Of a stretch of DNA of 64,000 bases, positions 31,563 to 40,720 are shown piece by piece. The notes under the pieces were generated by a model. That model did not search any database. It was given only the letters and a program-made list of their open reading frames with translations, and had not been told where the DNA came from. The DNA comes from Floridanema evergladense (GTDB taxonomy: Bacteria > Cyanobacteriota > Cyanobacteriia > Cyanobacteriales > Aerosakkonemataceae). The position numbers and the translations under genes were made by a program. Positions within the stretch are counted from its first letter, which is position 1; each line of letters starts with the position of its first letter. Where the stretch lies: assembly GCF_041929205.1 (NCBI RefSeq), contig NZ_JBHFNT010000035.1; one strand, 5' to 3'.

Positions 31563-31579
31563 GTAGTCGTAATGACTAC
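31563..31579. promoter_or_regulatory. Candidate operator upstream of the FMN reductase gene
   Basis: GTAGTC (31563-31568) and GACTAC (31574-31579) form a 6-bp inverted repeat with a 5-bp spacer, about 115 bp before ATG 31695. TTGTTATCTTATATG precedes it and could supply promoter elements. A dimeric repressor site is possible but not shown. Confidence 0.35.
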
Positions 31580-31694
31580 GATTTGGAACGATACAAACCA
31601 TCTGGTAGAGGGCAAAAAGCGGCACAAGTAGTTAAGTGAAGTTAAATATTGTTGCTTTTAGTAAAGAGCATCTTGACAAACAAGGAAGAATAGT

Positions 31695-32240
31695 ATGGTG
31701 AAAATAGTTGGCATTGGTGGTAGTTTGCGAGAAGACTCCTACAGTCAGTTAGCGCTAGAATTAGCCGCCCAAAGAATTGAAGCTTTAGGTGCAAAAGTAG
31801 AAATTCTCGACTTACGGGAAATGGAATTACCATTTTGTAATGGAGAGGATAACTATCCAGATTATCCCGATGTGGAAAAGTTGCGAAATGCAGTGCAACA
31901 AGCGGACGGTTTAATATTAGCAACACCGGAATATCATGGCAGTGTTAGCGGTGTGATGAAAAACGCTTTAGATTTGATGAGTTTCGATCAACTCAGTGAC
32001 AAAGTTACTGGTTTAATTAGTGTTTTGGGTGGTCAATCAAATAGTAATGCGTTGAATGATTTAAGGGTGATAATGCGTTGGGTTCACGCTTGGGTGATTC
32101 CCGAACAAATTGCGATCGGACAAGCATGGAAAGCTTTTAATCAAGACGGCAAAATAGTTGATGAAAAACTCTCCAAACGCTTCGATGAATTTGCCCAAAG
32201 CTTAGTAGAAAACACCCAAAAACTACGAAAAGCCGCTTAA
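31695..32240 (+). CDS. NAD(P)H-dependent FMN reductase-like flavoprotein
   Basis: The protein has 181 residues. IVGIGGSLREDSYSQLAL is the FMN phosphate loop, ATPEYHGSVSGVMKNALD the second flavin-binding segment, and VLGGQSNSNAL the third. This is the flavodoxin-like fold of the ChrR/ArsH/SsuE superfamily, which reduces FMN, quinones or metal oxyanions with NAD(P)H. The physiological substrate cannot be told from sequence. GGAAGAAT precedes the ATG. It stands alone between a sensor kinase gene and a hairpin repeat. Confidence 0.88.
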   Translation: MVKIVGIGGSLREDSYSQLALELAAQRIEALGAKVEILDLREMELPFCNGEDNYPDYPDVEKLRNAVQQADGLILATPEYHGSVSGVMKNALDLMSFDQLSDKVTGLISVLGGQSNSNALNDLRVIMRWVHAWVIPEQIAIGQAWKAFNQDGKIVDEKLSKRFDEFAQSLVENTQKLRKAA

Positions 32241-32242
32241 AT

Positions 32243-32276
32243 GTAGGGTGCGTTACGCTGCGCTAACGCACCCTAC
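32243..32276. terminator. GTAGGGTGCGTTA hairpin repeat
   Basis: A perfect 13-bp stem, GTAGGGTGCGTTA (32243-32255) with TAACGCACCCTAC (32264-32276) and an 8-nt loop, lies between convergent genes. This is a widespread cyanobacterial REP-like hairpin and probably terminates both genes. Confidence 0.75.
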
Positions 32277-32281
32277 GAATT

Positions 32282-33412
32282 TTAATGATGATGATGATGA
32301 TGATCGTGGTGGTGATGATGATGAGTAGCGGAATGCAAATTCACCGCTAAAGCTTGTTCGGATAACAAAGCTTCAATTTGGGGATTTGCCCATTCTGCTG
32401 CCATTTTCAAGAATTCTGAATGGTCGTTGACACAAGCCATTTGAACAAAGTTAACATCTGAATTTTGACTTTGTAAACCATGAATAATATGATCTACATC
32501 TAGTAGAGTTTCGTGGTTTTCAGTAGCAAAACCAATGGGCATAAAGACGATCGCCTTAGCACCCAAATCAATTAAGTTTTGCGCTGCTACAGTAGCATTC
32601 GGTTGCGTCCATTCAATCAACGGCGTGTCATGATTCAACCAACCCACAGAAATCAAAGGATAACGGTTAATTAATTTTTCCCGCACTAACTCATAAAGCG
32701 CTTCACTTTCCATAATTCCCGAAGTGAAACCTTTTGCTTTGTGAGGACAACCGTGATTCATTAACACGATGCCAATTTGAGAAGGCAAGTAAGAATTTGC
32801 TAATTCTTGAGCAGTCTTTTCTTCTACTAATTGAGCCATCAAATTAATGTAAGCTGGCTCATTGTAGAAAGAGGGAATGTAACGCTGTCCTTTTACCCAA
32901 TGTTCGTCGCCATCTGCTAATGCCAGAGCTTTGTTAACTTGCTCAACAGCAATGCCGCTGGTAAAGATAGAATCAACAACTAACAAAGGATAAATTAGGA
33001 TTTTATCAAAACCTTCCTCTTTAATTTGCGCGATTACTTGTTCTGGTAAAAAGGGAGCGCAAAAGTTAAAAGCTTTAAAAACTTTGATTTTGTCGCCCCA
33101 TTTTTCTTGTAAATTCTTTTCAATTCCGGCTCTTTGTTGTTCAAAAATCGCGTTGTGCGGGGAAATAAAATGGTCGTGTTGATGTCCCCACTCATGGCGA
33201 TCGAACATTGCCAAAATCTTCGCTAATGGCGGATAAATCCAGGTTGGTACCGGAGCAAACTTAGCAGTAAGTAAATTTAACGCTTGTTCGTTGTAGTTAG
33301 CAAAGTCTTCGTAACTTTCAACTTCACCATAACCCATCAGTAATACAGCAACCCGATCGTTGGCATTTGACTGTAGAGGTGATTGTTGCAGTTTTTCCGG
33401 GGTAGCAACCAT
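32282..33412 (-). CDS. Ferrochelatase-like protein with a poly-histidine tail
   Basis: The protein has 376 residues from ATG 33412 (MVATPEKLQQ). The fold matches class II chelatases: VAVLLMGYGEV, ISPHNAIFEQQRAG, IVLMNHGCPHKA with the active-site His, and ATENHETLLDVD with the acidic metal-binding site. Ferrochelatases insert Fe2+ into protoporphyrin. The usual cyanobacterial HemH ends in a chlorophyll-binding-like transmembrane helix, which is absent. Instead the C-terminus is THHHHHHDHHHHHH, so this is probably a paralogue. The tail suggests metal binding or delivery (Ni, Co, Zn or Fe), but the substrate is unknown. Confidence 0.8.
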   Translation of the reverse strand: MVATPEKLQQSPLQSNANDRVAVLLMGYGEVESYEDFANYNEQALNLLTAKFAPVPTWIYPPLAKILAMFDRHEWGHQHDHFISPHNAIFEQQRAGIEKNLQEKWGDKIKVFKAFNFCAPFLPEQVIAQIKEEGFDKILIYPLLVVDSIFTSGIAVEQVNKALALADGDEHWVKGQRYIPSFYNEPAYINLMAQLVEEKTAQELANSYLPSQIGIVLMNHGCPHKAKGFTSGIMESEALYELVREKLINRYPLISVGWLNHDTPLIEWTQPNATVAAQNLIDLGAKAIVFMPIGFATENHETLLDVDHIIHGLQSQNSDVNFVQMACVNDHSEFLKMAAEWANPQIEALLSEQALAVNLHSATHHHHHHDHHHHHH

Positions 33413-33707
33413 GTTAGATTCCTCTAGAAAATGATGTAAAAGCAAAGTGGGATTCCAGGTTCTAACCTTGCGCTACAGTTAGCGATCGAAGGCAGAAGGC
33501 AGAAGTCAGCAGAAAAGAAGGCTAAAATAAAGTTTTTTCTCTTGTTTTTAACTATATATTTCTACCAACCTGCATTTTCCCTGAAGAACGCCACTCATCC
33601 CTCTAGGTTAACATCCCCTCCCCCAGGATAGGATGTTGACATCTAAATAATTCCTTAAGGCAGAAAAGGGACAAGGTGACAGAAGAGTTCTCAAGAGTCT
33701 CCCTTGC

Positions 33708-33895
33708 TTAACTAGCGACAACTACGCGATCGCGCCCCTCCGCCTTAGCTTTATATAAAGCTGAGTCAGCTGCTTGAATTACCCTCTCGCCTGTTATGCC
33801 ATGCAGGGGGAAAATTGCTACTCCTAAAGATAAAGTAATTCTTCCTAATTGTTGATGACGACTATGCAAATTTAAGTGCTTAATTCCTTTTGTAT
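33708..33895 (-). pseudogene. Truncated GGDEF (diguanylate cyclase) remnant
   Basis: Reading on the minus strand gives GRITLSLGVAIFPLHG and QAADSALYKAKAEGRDRVVV before TAA at 33708-33710. This is the last 50 or so residues of a GGDEF domain. The GGDEF signature and all upstream domains are missing. The upstream side runs into the start of the rightward hydrolase gene. A deletion has left only the 3' end, and no frameshift is seen in what remains. Confidence 0.8.
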
Positions 33896-33938
33896 TTCTA
33901 GTTGGCTTTTGGTAAATATAAAGAATAATGCTTGCTTA

Positions 33939-34487
33939 ATGATGAGCTTAATTATTTGTCCGGGAATTCACGAACCAAAATTAACAGAGAGCTTCCTAGC
34001 AGGATTACAATTAAACAATAGCCAAAACCCGCCTGATATTTTGATTTTTCCAACACAAGATTACCCAGCCTATTCATCAGGGCATATTTTGCAGTTTTTG
34101 CGCCAAAATCATCCTTTATCTTCACCAATCTTAGTTATTAGCTTCAGTGCTGGGGTTGTGGGAGCAATAGCAGCGGTTTGGGGATGGCAACTTCTAGGAG
34201 GTAAAGTCACAGCTTTTATTGCCTTAGACGGTTGGGGTGTCCCTTTAGCAGGTAACTTTCCCATTCATCGCATCAGCCATGATTATTTTACTCATTGGAG
34301 TTCAGCTTTATTGGGAAGTGGGGAAGATAATTTCTATGCTGCACCTTCAGTAGAACATTTGGAACTTTGGCGACAACCCCAAACCGTTTCCGGTTGGTGG
34401 ATACATTCGCAAAACCACACCGAACAGAAAACCCCAACCACAGCCGCCCAATTTTTAACTATGTTGTTAGACAGATACAAAACGTAA
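33939..34487 (+). CDS. Alpha/beta-hydrolase-like conserved hypothetical protein
   Basis: The protein has 182 residues from ATG 33939 (a second ATG follows directly). LIICPGIHEPKLTESFL is the first strand and loop, ILVISFSAGVVGA resembles the nucleophile elbow (Ser in SxSAG), and the C-terminal His may be in GWWIHSQNHT. This is the compact form of hydrolase common in cyanobacteria. The classical GxSxG is not exact, so enzymatic activity is uncertain. Confidence 0.65.
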   Translation: MMSLIICPGIHEPKLTESFLAGLQLNNSQNPPDILIFPTQDYPAYSSGHILQFLRQNHPLSSPILVISFSAGVVGAIAAVWGWQLLGGKVTAFIALDGWGVPLAGNFPIHRISHDYFTHWSSALLGSGEDNFYAAPSVEHLELWRQPQTVSGWWIHSQNHTEQKTPTTAAQFLTMLLDRYKT

Positions 34488-34843
34488 AAGTTTTAGATAA
34501 AATTAAGCTTAAGCTAACGAGCAGGAAATTCTATGTAAAAAGTCTAGACAACTGAAAAATTTTTGTGGCAGCATGATGGTTATTTGCTATTAGCTCAAGC
34601 CATGTTTTGGTCAATTGCCTTTCTAGTAAGCACTTTCAGCTTTTTCTAATGCGGCAATCCTGTTTAATTCCTGGCGATCGATTCAAGAAATATTAAAAAG
34701 ATGGGTATGTTTAGTTTTAACCAAAAAAATCCATATAAAAATTGTAAGTAGGAACACAAATCAAGAGAGCTAATCCTAAAGTATTATTAAATACAAATTT
34801 GCTCGGCAAATTTAGATGTTGTTTATGGAGAGGTATGTGAATC
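34488..34843 (+). other. Non-coding region upstream of ilvB
   Basis: These 356 bases are AT-rich and hold no convincing gene. A 28-codon frame from TTG (about 34563) with a hydrophobic end was considered too weak. The region should contain the ilvB promoter and leader. I did not find a leader peptide rich in branched-chain codons or an obvious attenuator. Confidence 0.5.
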
Positions 34844-36721
34844 GTGTCTACTCAAACCTTGACTGCTAAAGAATCTAGTGGTGGGGAGGATAACTCCTCA
34901 TCTCATGCCATCCGTGCTACAGGTGCGTATGCTTTACTCGATAGTCTCAAACGTCATGGCGTAAAGCATATTTTTGGTTATCCAGGTGGGGCAATTCTGC
35001 CGATTTATGATGAAGTATATCGTTTTGAAGCAGCAGGCTACATCAAGCATTTCCTAGTTAGACATGAACAGGGTGCGGCTCATGCTGCCGATGGTTATGC
35101 GCGGGCAACTGGTCAGGTGGGTGTTTGCTTCGGTACTTCTGGGCCGGGAGCGACTAATCTAGTAACTGGGATTGCTACGGCTTACATGGACTCAATTCCG
35201 ATCGTAGTCATTACCGGACAAGTACCACGCGCCGCAATTGGTACTGACGCTTTCCAAGAAATTGATATTTATGGAATTACTCTACCAATTGTTAAACATT
35301 CTTATGTAGTCCGCGACCCAAGAGACATGGCGAGAATAGTGGCAGAAGGATTCCACATCGCCAGTACAGGTCGTCCGGGGCCAGTTTTAATTGATGTGCC
35401 TAAAGATGTAGGATTAGAAGAATTTGATTATGTACCAGTAGAACCGGGTTCGGTGAAATTGCACGGTTATCGACCAACATTTAAAGGTAATCCCCGGCAA
35501 ATTAGCCAAGCAATTAGTTTAATTCGGGAAGCACATCGACCGTTATTATATGTGGGTGGAGGTGCGATCGCAGCCAGCGCTCATTCCGAAATCAAAGAAT
35601 TAGCCGAATGCTTCCAAATCCCAGTGACTACCACTTTAATGGGTAAAGGTGCTTTTGATGAAAATCACCCCTTGGGATTAGGAATGTTGGGAATGCACGG
35701 CACCGCTTACGCTAACTTCGCCGTTACAGAATGCGACTTGTTAATCGCTGTGGGTGCCCGTTTTGATGACCGAGTAACAGGTAAATTAGATGAATTTGCC
35801 CCCCGTGCTAAAGTAATTCACATTGACATTGACCCAGCAGAAGTAGGCAAGTGTCGCGCCCCTGAAGTACCCATTGTTGGTGACGTGCGCCAAGTTTTGA
35901 TGGAGTTGTTGCGCCGTTGTCAGGAAACAAACGTTTGTGGAGATGCTGTTCAAACTAAGGAATGGTTGGAACGGATCGATCGCTGGCGAAATGATTATCC
36001 TTTAGTAGTACCTCAGTATCCTGACGTGCTATCTCCCCAAGAAGTGATTGTGGAATTGACAAAACAAGCACCTTATGCCTATTACACCACAGATGTTGGT
36101 CAACACCAAATGTGGGCAGCACAATTCTTGAAAAATGGCCCCCGGCAATGGATTTCCAGCGCTGGTTTAGGCACAATGGGTTTTGGAATGCCTGCGGCTA
36201 TGGGTGCTAAGGTGGCGCTACCAAATGAAGAAGTAATTTGTATTGCCGGAGATGCCAGCATCCAAATGAATATTCAGGAGTTGGGAACTCTCGCCCAGTA
36301 TGGCATTGATGTTAAAACCGTGATTATTAATAACGGTTGGCAAGGAATGGTGCGCCAGTGGCAAGAAACTTTCTATGATGGGCATTATTCGGCATCGAAT
36401 ATGGAATCGGGAATGCCTGATATCGTGAAGTTGGCGGAAGCTTACGGACTCAAGGGTGTGGTAGTTCGCACTAGGGAAGAGTTGAAAGATGCGATCGCCC
36501 AAATGTTAGCGCACAAAGGTTCTGTGTTGCTAGATGTTCATGTGAAGCGCGATGAAAACTGCTACCCAATGGTAGCTCCTGGTAAGAGCAATGCACAGAT
36601 GATCGGTTTGCCAGAACTTCCGAAAACAGATCAAGCAGCTGAGTTAATTTACTGTCATCATTGCGGTGCGAAGAATGTTTCTACTAACCATTTCTGCCCA
36701 GAATGCGGCACGAAATTGTAG
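34844..36721 (+). CDS. ilvB: Acetolactate synthase large subunit with C-terminal zinc ribbon
   Basis: The enzyme joins two pyruvates, or pyruvate and 2-oxobutyrate, in branched-chain amino acid synthesis, using thiamine diphosphate and FAD with the small subunit IlvH. The protein has 625 residues. VRHEQGAAHAADGYARA carries the catalytic Glu, and GDASIQMNIQEL followed by NNGWQGMVRQWQ forms the TPP/Mg site. GTG 34844 is the start, with GGAGAGG 10 nt before it. After the normal end (near LPELPKTDQ) there is an added CHHCGAKN ... FCPECGTKL, four cysteines forming a zinc ribbon, not found in the E. coli enzymes. Confidence 0.95.
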   Translation: MSTQTLTAKESSGGEDNSSSHAIRATGAYALLDSLKRHGVKHIFGYPGGAILPIYDEVYRFEAAGYIKHFLVRHEQGAAHAADGYARATGQVGVCFGTSGPGATNLVTGIATAYMDSIPIVVITGQVPRAAIGTDAFQEIDIYGITLPIVKHSYVVRDPRDMARIVAEGFHIASTGRPGPVLIDVPKDVGLEEFDYVPVEPGSVKLHGYRPTFKGNPRQISQAISLIREAHRPLLYVGGGAIAASAHSEIKELAECFQIPVTTTLMGKGAFDENHPLGLGMLGMHGTAYANFAVTECDLLIAVGARFDDRVTGKLDEFAPRAKVIHIDIDPAEVGKCRAPEVPIVGDVRQVLMELLRRCQETNVCGDAVQTKEWLERIDRWRNDYPLVVPQYPDVLSPQEVIVELTKQAPYAYYTTDVGQHQMWAAQFLKNGPRQWISSAGLGTMGFGMPAAMGAKVALPNEEVICIAGDASIQMNIQELGTLAQYGIDVKTVIINNGWQGMVRQWQETFYDGHYSASNMESGMPDIVKLAEAYGLKGVVVRTREELKDAIAQMLAHKGSVLLDVHVKRDENCYPMVAPGKSNAQMIGLPELPKTDQAAELIYCHHCGAKNVSTNHFCPECGTKL

Positions 36722-36751
36722 GTTGATTTGCACTAATTAATGTTAGTCTAG

Positions 36752-36777
36752 GGGCGTGAACATTCACGCCTCTTTTT
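36752..36777 (+). terminator. ilvB terminator
   Basis: GGCGTGAA (36753-36760) and TTCACGCC (36763-36770) form an 8-bp G/C-rich stem followed by TCTTTTT, 30 bp after the ilvB stop. It is a standard intrinsic terminator, although the loop is only 2 nt. Confidence 0.8.
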
Positions 36778-36846
36778 ATCAGGAGAGTGGTTCTCATTTC
36801 AAGCAATTTTTGTTAGCAAGTGTATTTTTTCTATTGAGAGTTAGCG

Positions 36847-37776
36847 ATGGGACAAGAGCATAATCACCAACATCATCATCATGGACACGCTCACGGTTTA
36901 ACTAATTACAGTCGAGCTTTTACAATTGGTCTAATTCTTAATCTAAGTTTCGTATTTATTGAAGCTTTTTATGGTTTCTTAGCTCATTCAGTAGCTTTAC
37001 TTGCCGATGCTGGTCATAATTTAAGTGATGTATTAGGTTTAGTGTTAGCTTGGATTGCGACTATTCTTTCTCAGCGTAAGCCATCACGCCGTTATACTTA
37101 TGGTTGGCGACGTTCTTCGATATTAGCTGCTTTATTAAATGCCATCTTTCTACTAATAGCTGTAGGTGCAATTTCTTGGGAAGCAATTGGGCGTTTTATT
37201 CATCCTGTATCTGTAGCTGGAGGAATAATTATTGCAGTTGCAGCTGTGGGAATTGTAATTAATACGGTAACGGCTTTAATGTTTTTATCTGGGCGAAAGT
37301 CGGATTTAAATATTCGGGCGGCTTTTCTGCACATGGCAGCTGATGCGCTGGTATCAGTGGGTGTGGTGTTAGCGGGAATTATCATTACTGTTACTGGCTG
37401 GCTATGGTTAGATCCGACAATGAGTTTAATAATTAGTGTGGTAATTATTGCCGGAACTTGGCAATTGTTGAAGGATTCTTTTAATTTAGCGATCGATGCT
37501 GTACCCGCAGGAATTGAACCATTAGCTGTGTTAACTTATTTGCGAGAACGTCCCGGAGTTAGTCAAGTTCATGATTTACACATTTGGGCAATGAGTACAA
37601 CAGAAACGGCACTTACTGCTCATTTGGTAATGCCTGCTGGACATCCCGGCGATGCTTTTTTAGCTCAAACTTGTCATGAAATTCACGATCATTTTGGCAT
37701 TGAACATACAACATTACAAATAGAAACTGGCGATCCAAATCATCCTTGTTTATTGGAACCAGATCATGTAATTTAA
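36847..37776 (+). CDS. Cation diffusion facilitator (zinc-type) transporter
   Basis: The protein has 309 residues. A His-rich N-terminus (HNHQHHHHGHAHG) precedes six membrane segments. The metal site pairs are HSVALLADAGHNLSD in TM2 and HMAADALVSVG in TM5, both the HxxxD type of Zn2+/Cd2+ exporters of the ZitB/CzcD group. The C-terminal cytoplasmic domain (VHDLHIWAMSTTETALTAH) is the metal-binding dimer fold. It probably exports zinc or cobalt by proton exchange. It is read alone after the ilvB terminator. Confidence 0.93.
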   Translation: MGQEHNHQHHHHGHAHGLTNYSRAFTIGLILNLSFVFIEAFYGFLAHSVALLADAGHNLSDVLGLVLAWIATILSQRKPSRRYTYGWRRSSILAALLNAIFLLIAVGAISWEAIGRFIHPVSVAGGIIIAVAAVGIVINTVTALMFLSGRKSDLNIRAAFLHMAADALVSVGVVLAGIIITVTGWLWLDPTMSLIISVVIIAGTWQLLKDSFNLAIDAVPAGIEPLAVLTYLRERPGVSQVHDLHIWAMSTTETALTAHLVMPAGHPGDAFLAQTCHEIHDHFGIEHTTLQIETGDPNHPCLLEPDHVI

Positions 37777-37790
37777 AAAGATTCTGGCAG

Positions 37791-38588
37791 TTAAAACCGC
37801 GACTTAATTAGCTCTAAAAACCTATTCATCAATTCAAGATTAGCCGCACCAATCAAAGTGGTAGCAGTATAATCAAAAGCTTCGCCTGTCAATTGTTGAA
37901 ATACTGCTCCCGCTTCTTTTGCTATCAAATACCCTGGCATAATATCCCAAATATCGTAGGAATAAACCAAGTAAATATCGGTTTTTCCAGAGGCGAGAGA
38001 AGCTAAATCATAACAAGCTGCACCCCACATTTTTAGCCGATTTATGTGATTGACGATCGCACAAACTCCCCCCAATCTAACTCGGTTTTTCTCAGCGCGA
38101 TCGCTTCCCTTACTAAAATCTCCCATCGATGCGATCGCCTGACTCAAATTCTCACAAGAACTAACATAAATTCTACTACCATTCAAATAACTTCCTTGAT
38201 TCACCGCAGCAGAATACATCTCCTCAAGTTCCGGTAAATAAATCGCCGCTACCACAGGTTCTTTATTAATTAACAATGCCATTTGAATCCCATAAATCGG
38301 AATCTTTCTCGCATAATTACTAGTACCATCCAAAGGATCGATTACCCAAGTCCTCTCATCAGTAATATCTGCTATATGTGATTCTTCCGAAATAATCCGA
38401 TCGTTGGGAAATTTCCTCAATAACTCATCAATTAAAAATTTCTCAATTGCATAATCTGTAGAAGTTACGCGATCGAATTCACCTTTTTGATAGACAATGA
38501 CTGGGGATTCTCGTACTTGTATACATAAGCGAGAAGCTTCTTTAATAATATGGGTAGCAAATTCTAATTCTGCTGTAAAATTATTCAT
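37791..38588 (-). CDS. Inositol monophosphatase family phosphatase
   Basis: The protein has 265 residues. The metal- and phosphate-binding motifs are ISEESH, WVIDPLDGTSNYARKI and the later YDIWDIMPGYLIAKEAG. Members dephosphorylate inositol phosphates, histidinol phosphate, fructose bisphosphate or PAP, and the substrate cannot be fixed from these motifs. It converges with the CDF transporter gene with 14 bp between stops. Confidence 0.9.
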   Translation of the reverse strand: MNNFTAELEFATHIIKEASRLCIQVRESPVIVYQKGEFDRVTSTDYAIEKFLIDELLRKFPNDRIISEESHIADITDERTWVIDPLDGTSNYARKIPIYGIQMALLINKEPVVAAIYLPELEEMYSAAVNQGSYLNGSRIYVSSCENLSQAIASMGDFSKGSDRAEKNRVRLGGVCAIVNHINRLKMWGAACYDLASLASGKTDIYLVYSYDIWDIMPGYLIAKEAGAVFQQLTGEAFDYTATTLIGAANLELMNRFLELIKSRF

Positions 38589-38606
38589 CTAATAACCAAT
38601 CACAAA

Positions 38607-39089
38607 TTACAACTTATACCCAATCTTTCGCAAAAATTCCTTCCTTGCTTTTACATCATCTGCACTTTCCACACCTTTGGGTGAAAAGCCATCGACAACC
38701 CCTAAAATTCCCCGTCCTTGTTCGGTTTCAGCAACGATTACTTGCACAGGATTTGCTGTAGCACAATAAATCGTGCAAACTTCCTGACACTGTTTAATTG
38801 CATTTAAAAAATTAATTGGAAAAGCTTCTTTTAAAAGAATTACAAAACTGTGTCCAGCAGCAATATCCTGTGCATTTTTGGTAGCAGTTTCTTCCAAGGT
38901 TTTCTCGTTTCCTGCTACTCTAATTAAGCATGGGCCAGAGGCTTCACAAAAAGCAATACCAAATTTCACCTGTGGCGAAGTTCCCACCATTATTTCATAC
39001 AAATCTTCTACGGTTTTAATAAAATGACTTTGACCAATAATGATGTTACTTCCTTCAGGAATTTCCACTGGAATTGCTTTAAGTTCCAT
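38607..39089 (-). CDS. Adenosine-specific kinase family protein
   Basis: The protein has 160 residues. ELKAIPVEIPEGSNIIIGQS and CEASGPCLIRVAGN, then AAGHSFVILLKEAFPINFLN and IYCATANPVQVIVAET, are the conserved blocks of the small family COG1839 (adenosine-specific kinase domain). An archaeal member binds adenosine and AMP, and its role in cyanobacteria is unknown. It lies 18 bp upstream of the phosphatase gene in the same direction, probably one operon. Confidence 0.85.
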   Translation of the reverse strand: MELKAIPVEIPEGSNIIIGQSHFIKTVEDLYEIMVGTSPQVKFGIAFCEASGPCLIRVAGNEKTLEETATKNAQDIAAGHSFVILLKEAFPINFLNAIKQCQEVCTIYCATANPVQVIVAETEQGRGILGVVDGFSPKGVESADDVKARKEFLRKIGYKL

Positions 39090-39151
39090 TGTAATTTATT
39101 TCACCTCACTAACCAAATTTTACTTTTTTATGCTTAGTTTTTTTCAGGTTA

Positions 39152-39373
39152 CTAATCTTCCGACCAATCTTCTCGACCTAGTAAATCAATGATGCGATCG
39201 CGCAATAAATAACCGTTAAATTCTAACTCTTTTTCCACATAAACCCATTCCCTTGGCGGGATAAATTGACAAAGCGTATAAATTGGCTGATTTCGGCTGA
39301 CTATTCCCTTTTTGACTAATTCTCGCGCTTCTTGTTGAATCACATCTATCTCATAACGAATGGTAGTAATCAT
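39152..39373 (-). CDS. DUF4327 family protein
   Basis: The protein has 73 residues. YEIDVIQQEARELVKKGIVS, then QPIYTLCQFIPPREWVYVE and LLRDRIIDLLGRE, are the conserved cyanobacterial DUF4327 pattern. The function is unknown and the structure is predicted to be helical. It has its own likely promoter in the 165-bp gap upstream. Confidence 0.85.
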   Translation of the reverse strand: MITTIRYEIDVIQQEARELVKKGIVSRNQPIYTLCQFIPPREWVYVEKELEFNGYLLRDRIIDLLGREDWSED

Positions 39374-39538
39374 TAGTTTGCTCCTGGTTTACTCAACAAT
39401 AATGAGTAAAAACACTCAAAAGTTTGACTCACAATTTAATTTAGCAAATTAAAGTCAACAACTTATGAATAGGTAACGAGTCTTAGCATAATTATTTAGT
39501 TTTGTATCAAATTTCAATCAAAATTAATTTCTTATTGT

Positions 39539-40720
39539 TCAAACTAATGGTAAAGTGAACCAAAAGGTCGTTCCGATTCCTAATTCACTTTCGACTCCAA
39601 TAGCGCCGCCATGTGCTTGAATAATGTGCTGGCAAAGATAGAGTCCTAAACCTAAACCTACGGATTGGCGTTTTTGATTTCCTTGAAAGTAAAGATCGAA
39701 GATATTTTCACATTGTTCTTTGCTAATACCTACACCATTGTCTGCAACAGTACAACGTAACCATTCATTTTCAACTTGAGCATCTAAAGTTAAACGAAAT
39801 CCTGGTGGGTTATGTTTTAAGGCATTGCCAATTAAGTTCTGATAAACTCTTACTAAGTGGAGAGAGTCAGCTTTAATTAAAGGTAAGTTGGGAGAAATGC
39901 GATCGCACAACACCACTTCTTCTTTGTCTAACATTGGCTGTAAATCTATTAATGCTGATTGTACCAATGACTTTAATTCTAAAGGTTGATAATTTAACTT
40001 CAATCCCCAAACTTCTGCTGCATGAGTTTCAATTAAAGAATTAATTAATCCCAATTGTCGATCGTTACTTTCTTGCATTCTTTCTAAAATTTTACGAGGT
40101 AATTGAATTGTTTCTCCAACTTGATTTGTTAAATTATTCAACACCATTTTAGTACCAATTACTGGATTTCTTAAATCGTGGGAAACTGCATGGAGAAACA
40201 CATTTAATTGTTGCCGTAACTGAGTTTCCAAAGCTTTTAATTGAGCATTTGCTTCTTCTGTTGACAAGCGATGACGAATCTCTTCTTGCAATTGGGAATT
40301 TTGCTGTTGTAATTGTTTTTGCAATTTTCTAATATTTAAATGAGTATTAACTCTGGCTAAAACCTCTTCTACCTGAAAAGGTTTAGTAATATAATCAACC
40401 CCACCAGCCTGAAAAGCTTTTACCTTATCAAAAACATCATCCAAAGCACTAATAAAAATTACCGGAATTTCACGAGTTTTATTTGCCGCTTTTAAGCGAC
40501 GACAAACTTCATAACCATTCATATCCGGCATATTAATATCAAGCAAAATTAAATCCGGTATTACTACCTCTACCGCTTGTAAGGCTCTTTCTCCATTAAT
40601 CACTTTTCTCGTTTTATATCCATTTTCAGTTAACATCAAAGATAACAGACGCAAGTTATCAGGAGTATCATCAACTAATAAAAGATCCGCACAGACAGCT
40701 TGACAAGTATTCATTGGCAA
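39539..40720 (-). CDS. Response regulator-histidine kinase hybrid
   Basis: The protein has 393 residues. An N-terminal receiver (LLLVDDTPDNLRLL, phospho-Asp in LILLDINMPDMNG, Lys in YITKPF) is followed by a Gln-rich coiled coil (QKQLQQQNSQLQEE). HisKA comes next with AVSHDLRNPVIG, then HATPase with VADNGVGISKE and LGLGLYLCQHII. This REC-kinase order is common in cyanobacteria, where an upstream kinase controls it through the receiver. The 1048-residue hybrid kinase gene next to it is a candidate partner, since both read leftwards 194 bp apart. Confidence 0.9.
   Translation of the reverse strand: MPMNTCQAVCADLLLVDDTPDNLRLLSLMLTENGYKTRKVINGERALQAVEVVIPDLILLDINMPDMNGYEVCRRLKAANKTREIPVIFISALDDVFDKVKAFQAGGVDYITKPFQVEEVLARVNTHLNIRKLQKQLQQQNSQLQEEIRHRLSTEEANAQLKALETQLRQQLNVFLHAVSHDLRNPVIGTKMVLNNLTNQVGETIQLPRKILERMQESNDRQLGLINSLIETHAAEVWGLKLNYQPLELKSLVQSALIDLQPMLDKEEVVLCDRISPNLPLIKADSLHLVRVYQNLIGNALKHNPPGFRLTLDAQVENEWLRCTVADNGVGISKEQCENIFDLYFQGNQKRQSVGLGLGLYLCQHIIQAHGGAIGVESELGIGTTFWFTLPLV

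Noticed and set aside
34563..34649. 28-codon hydrophobic frame before ilvB
   Set aside because: It has a TTG start, no ribosome site and no relatives that I recognise. Too weak to call.
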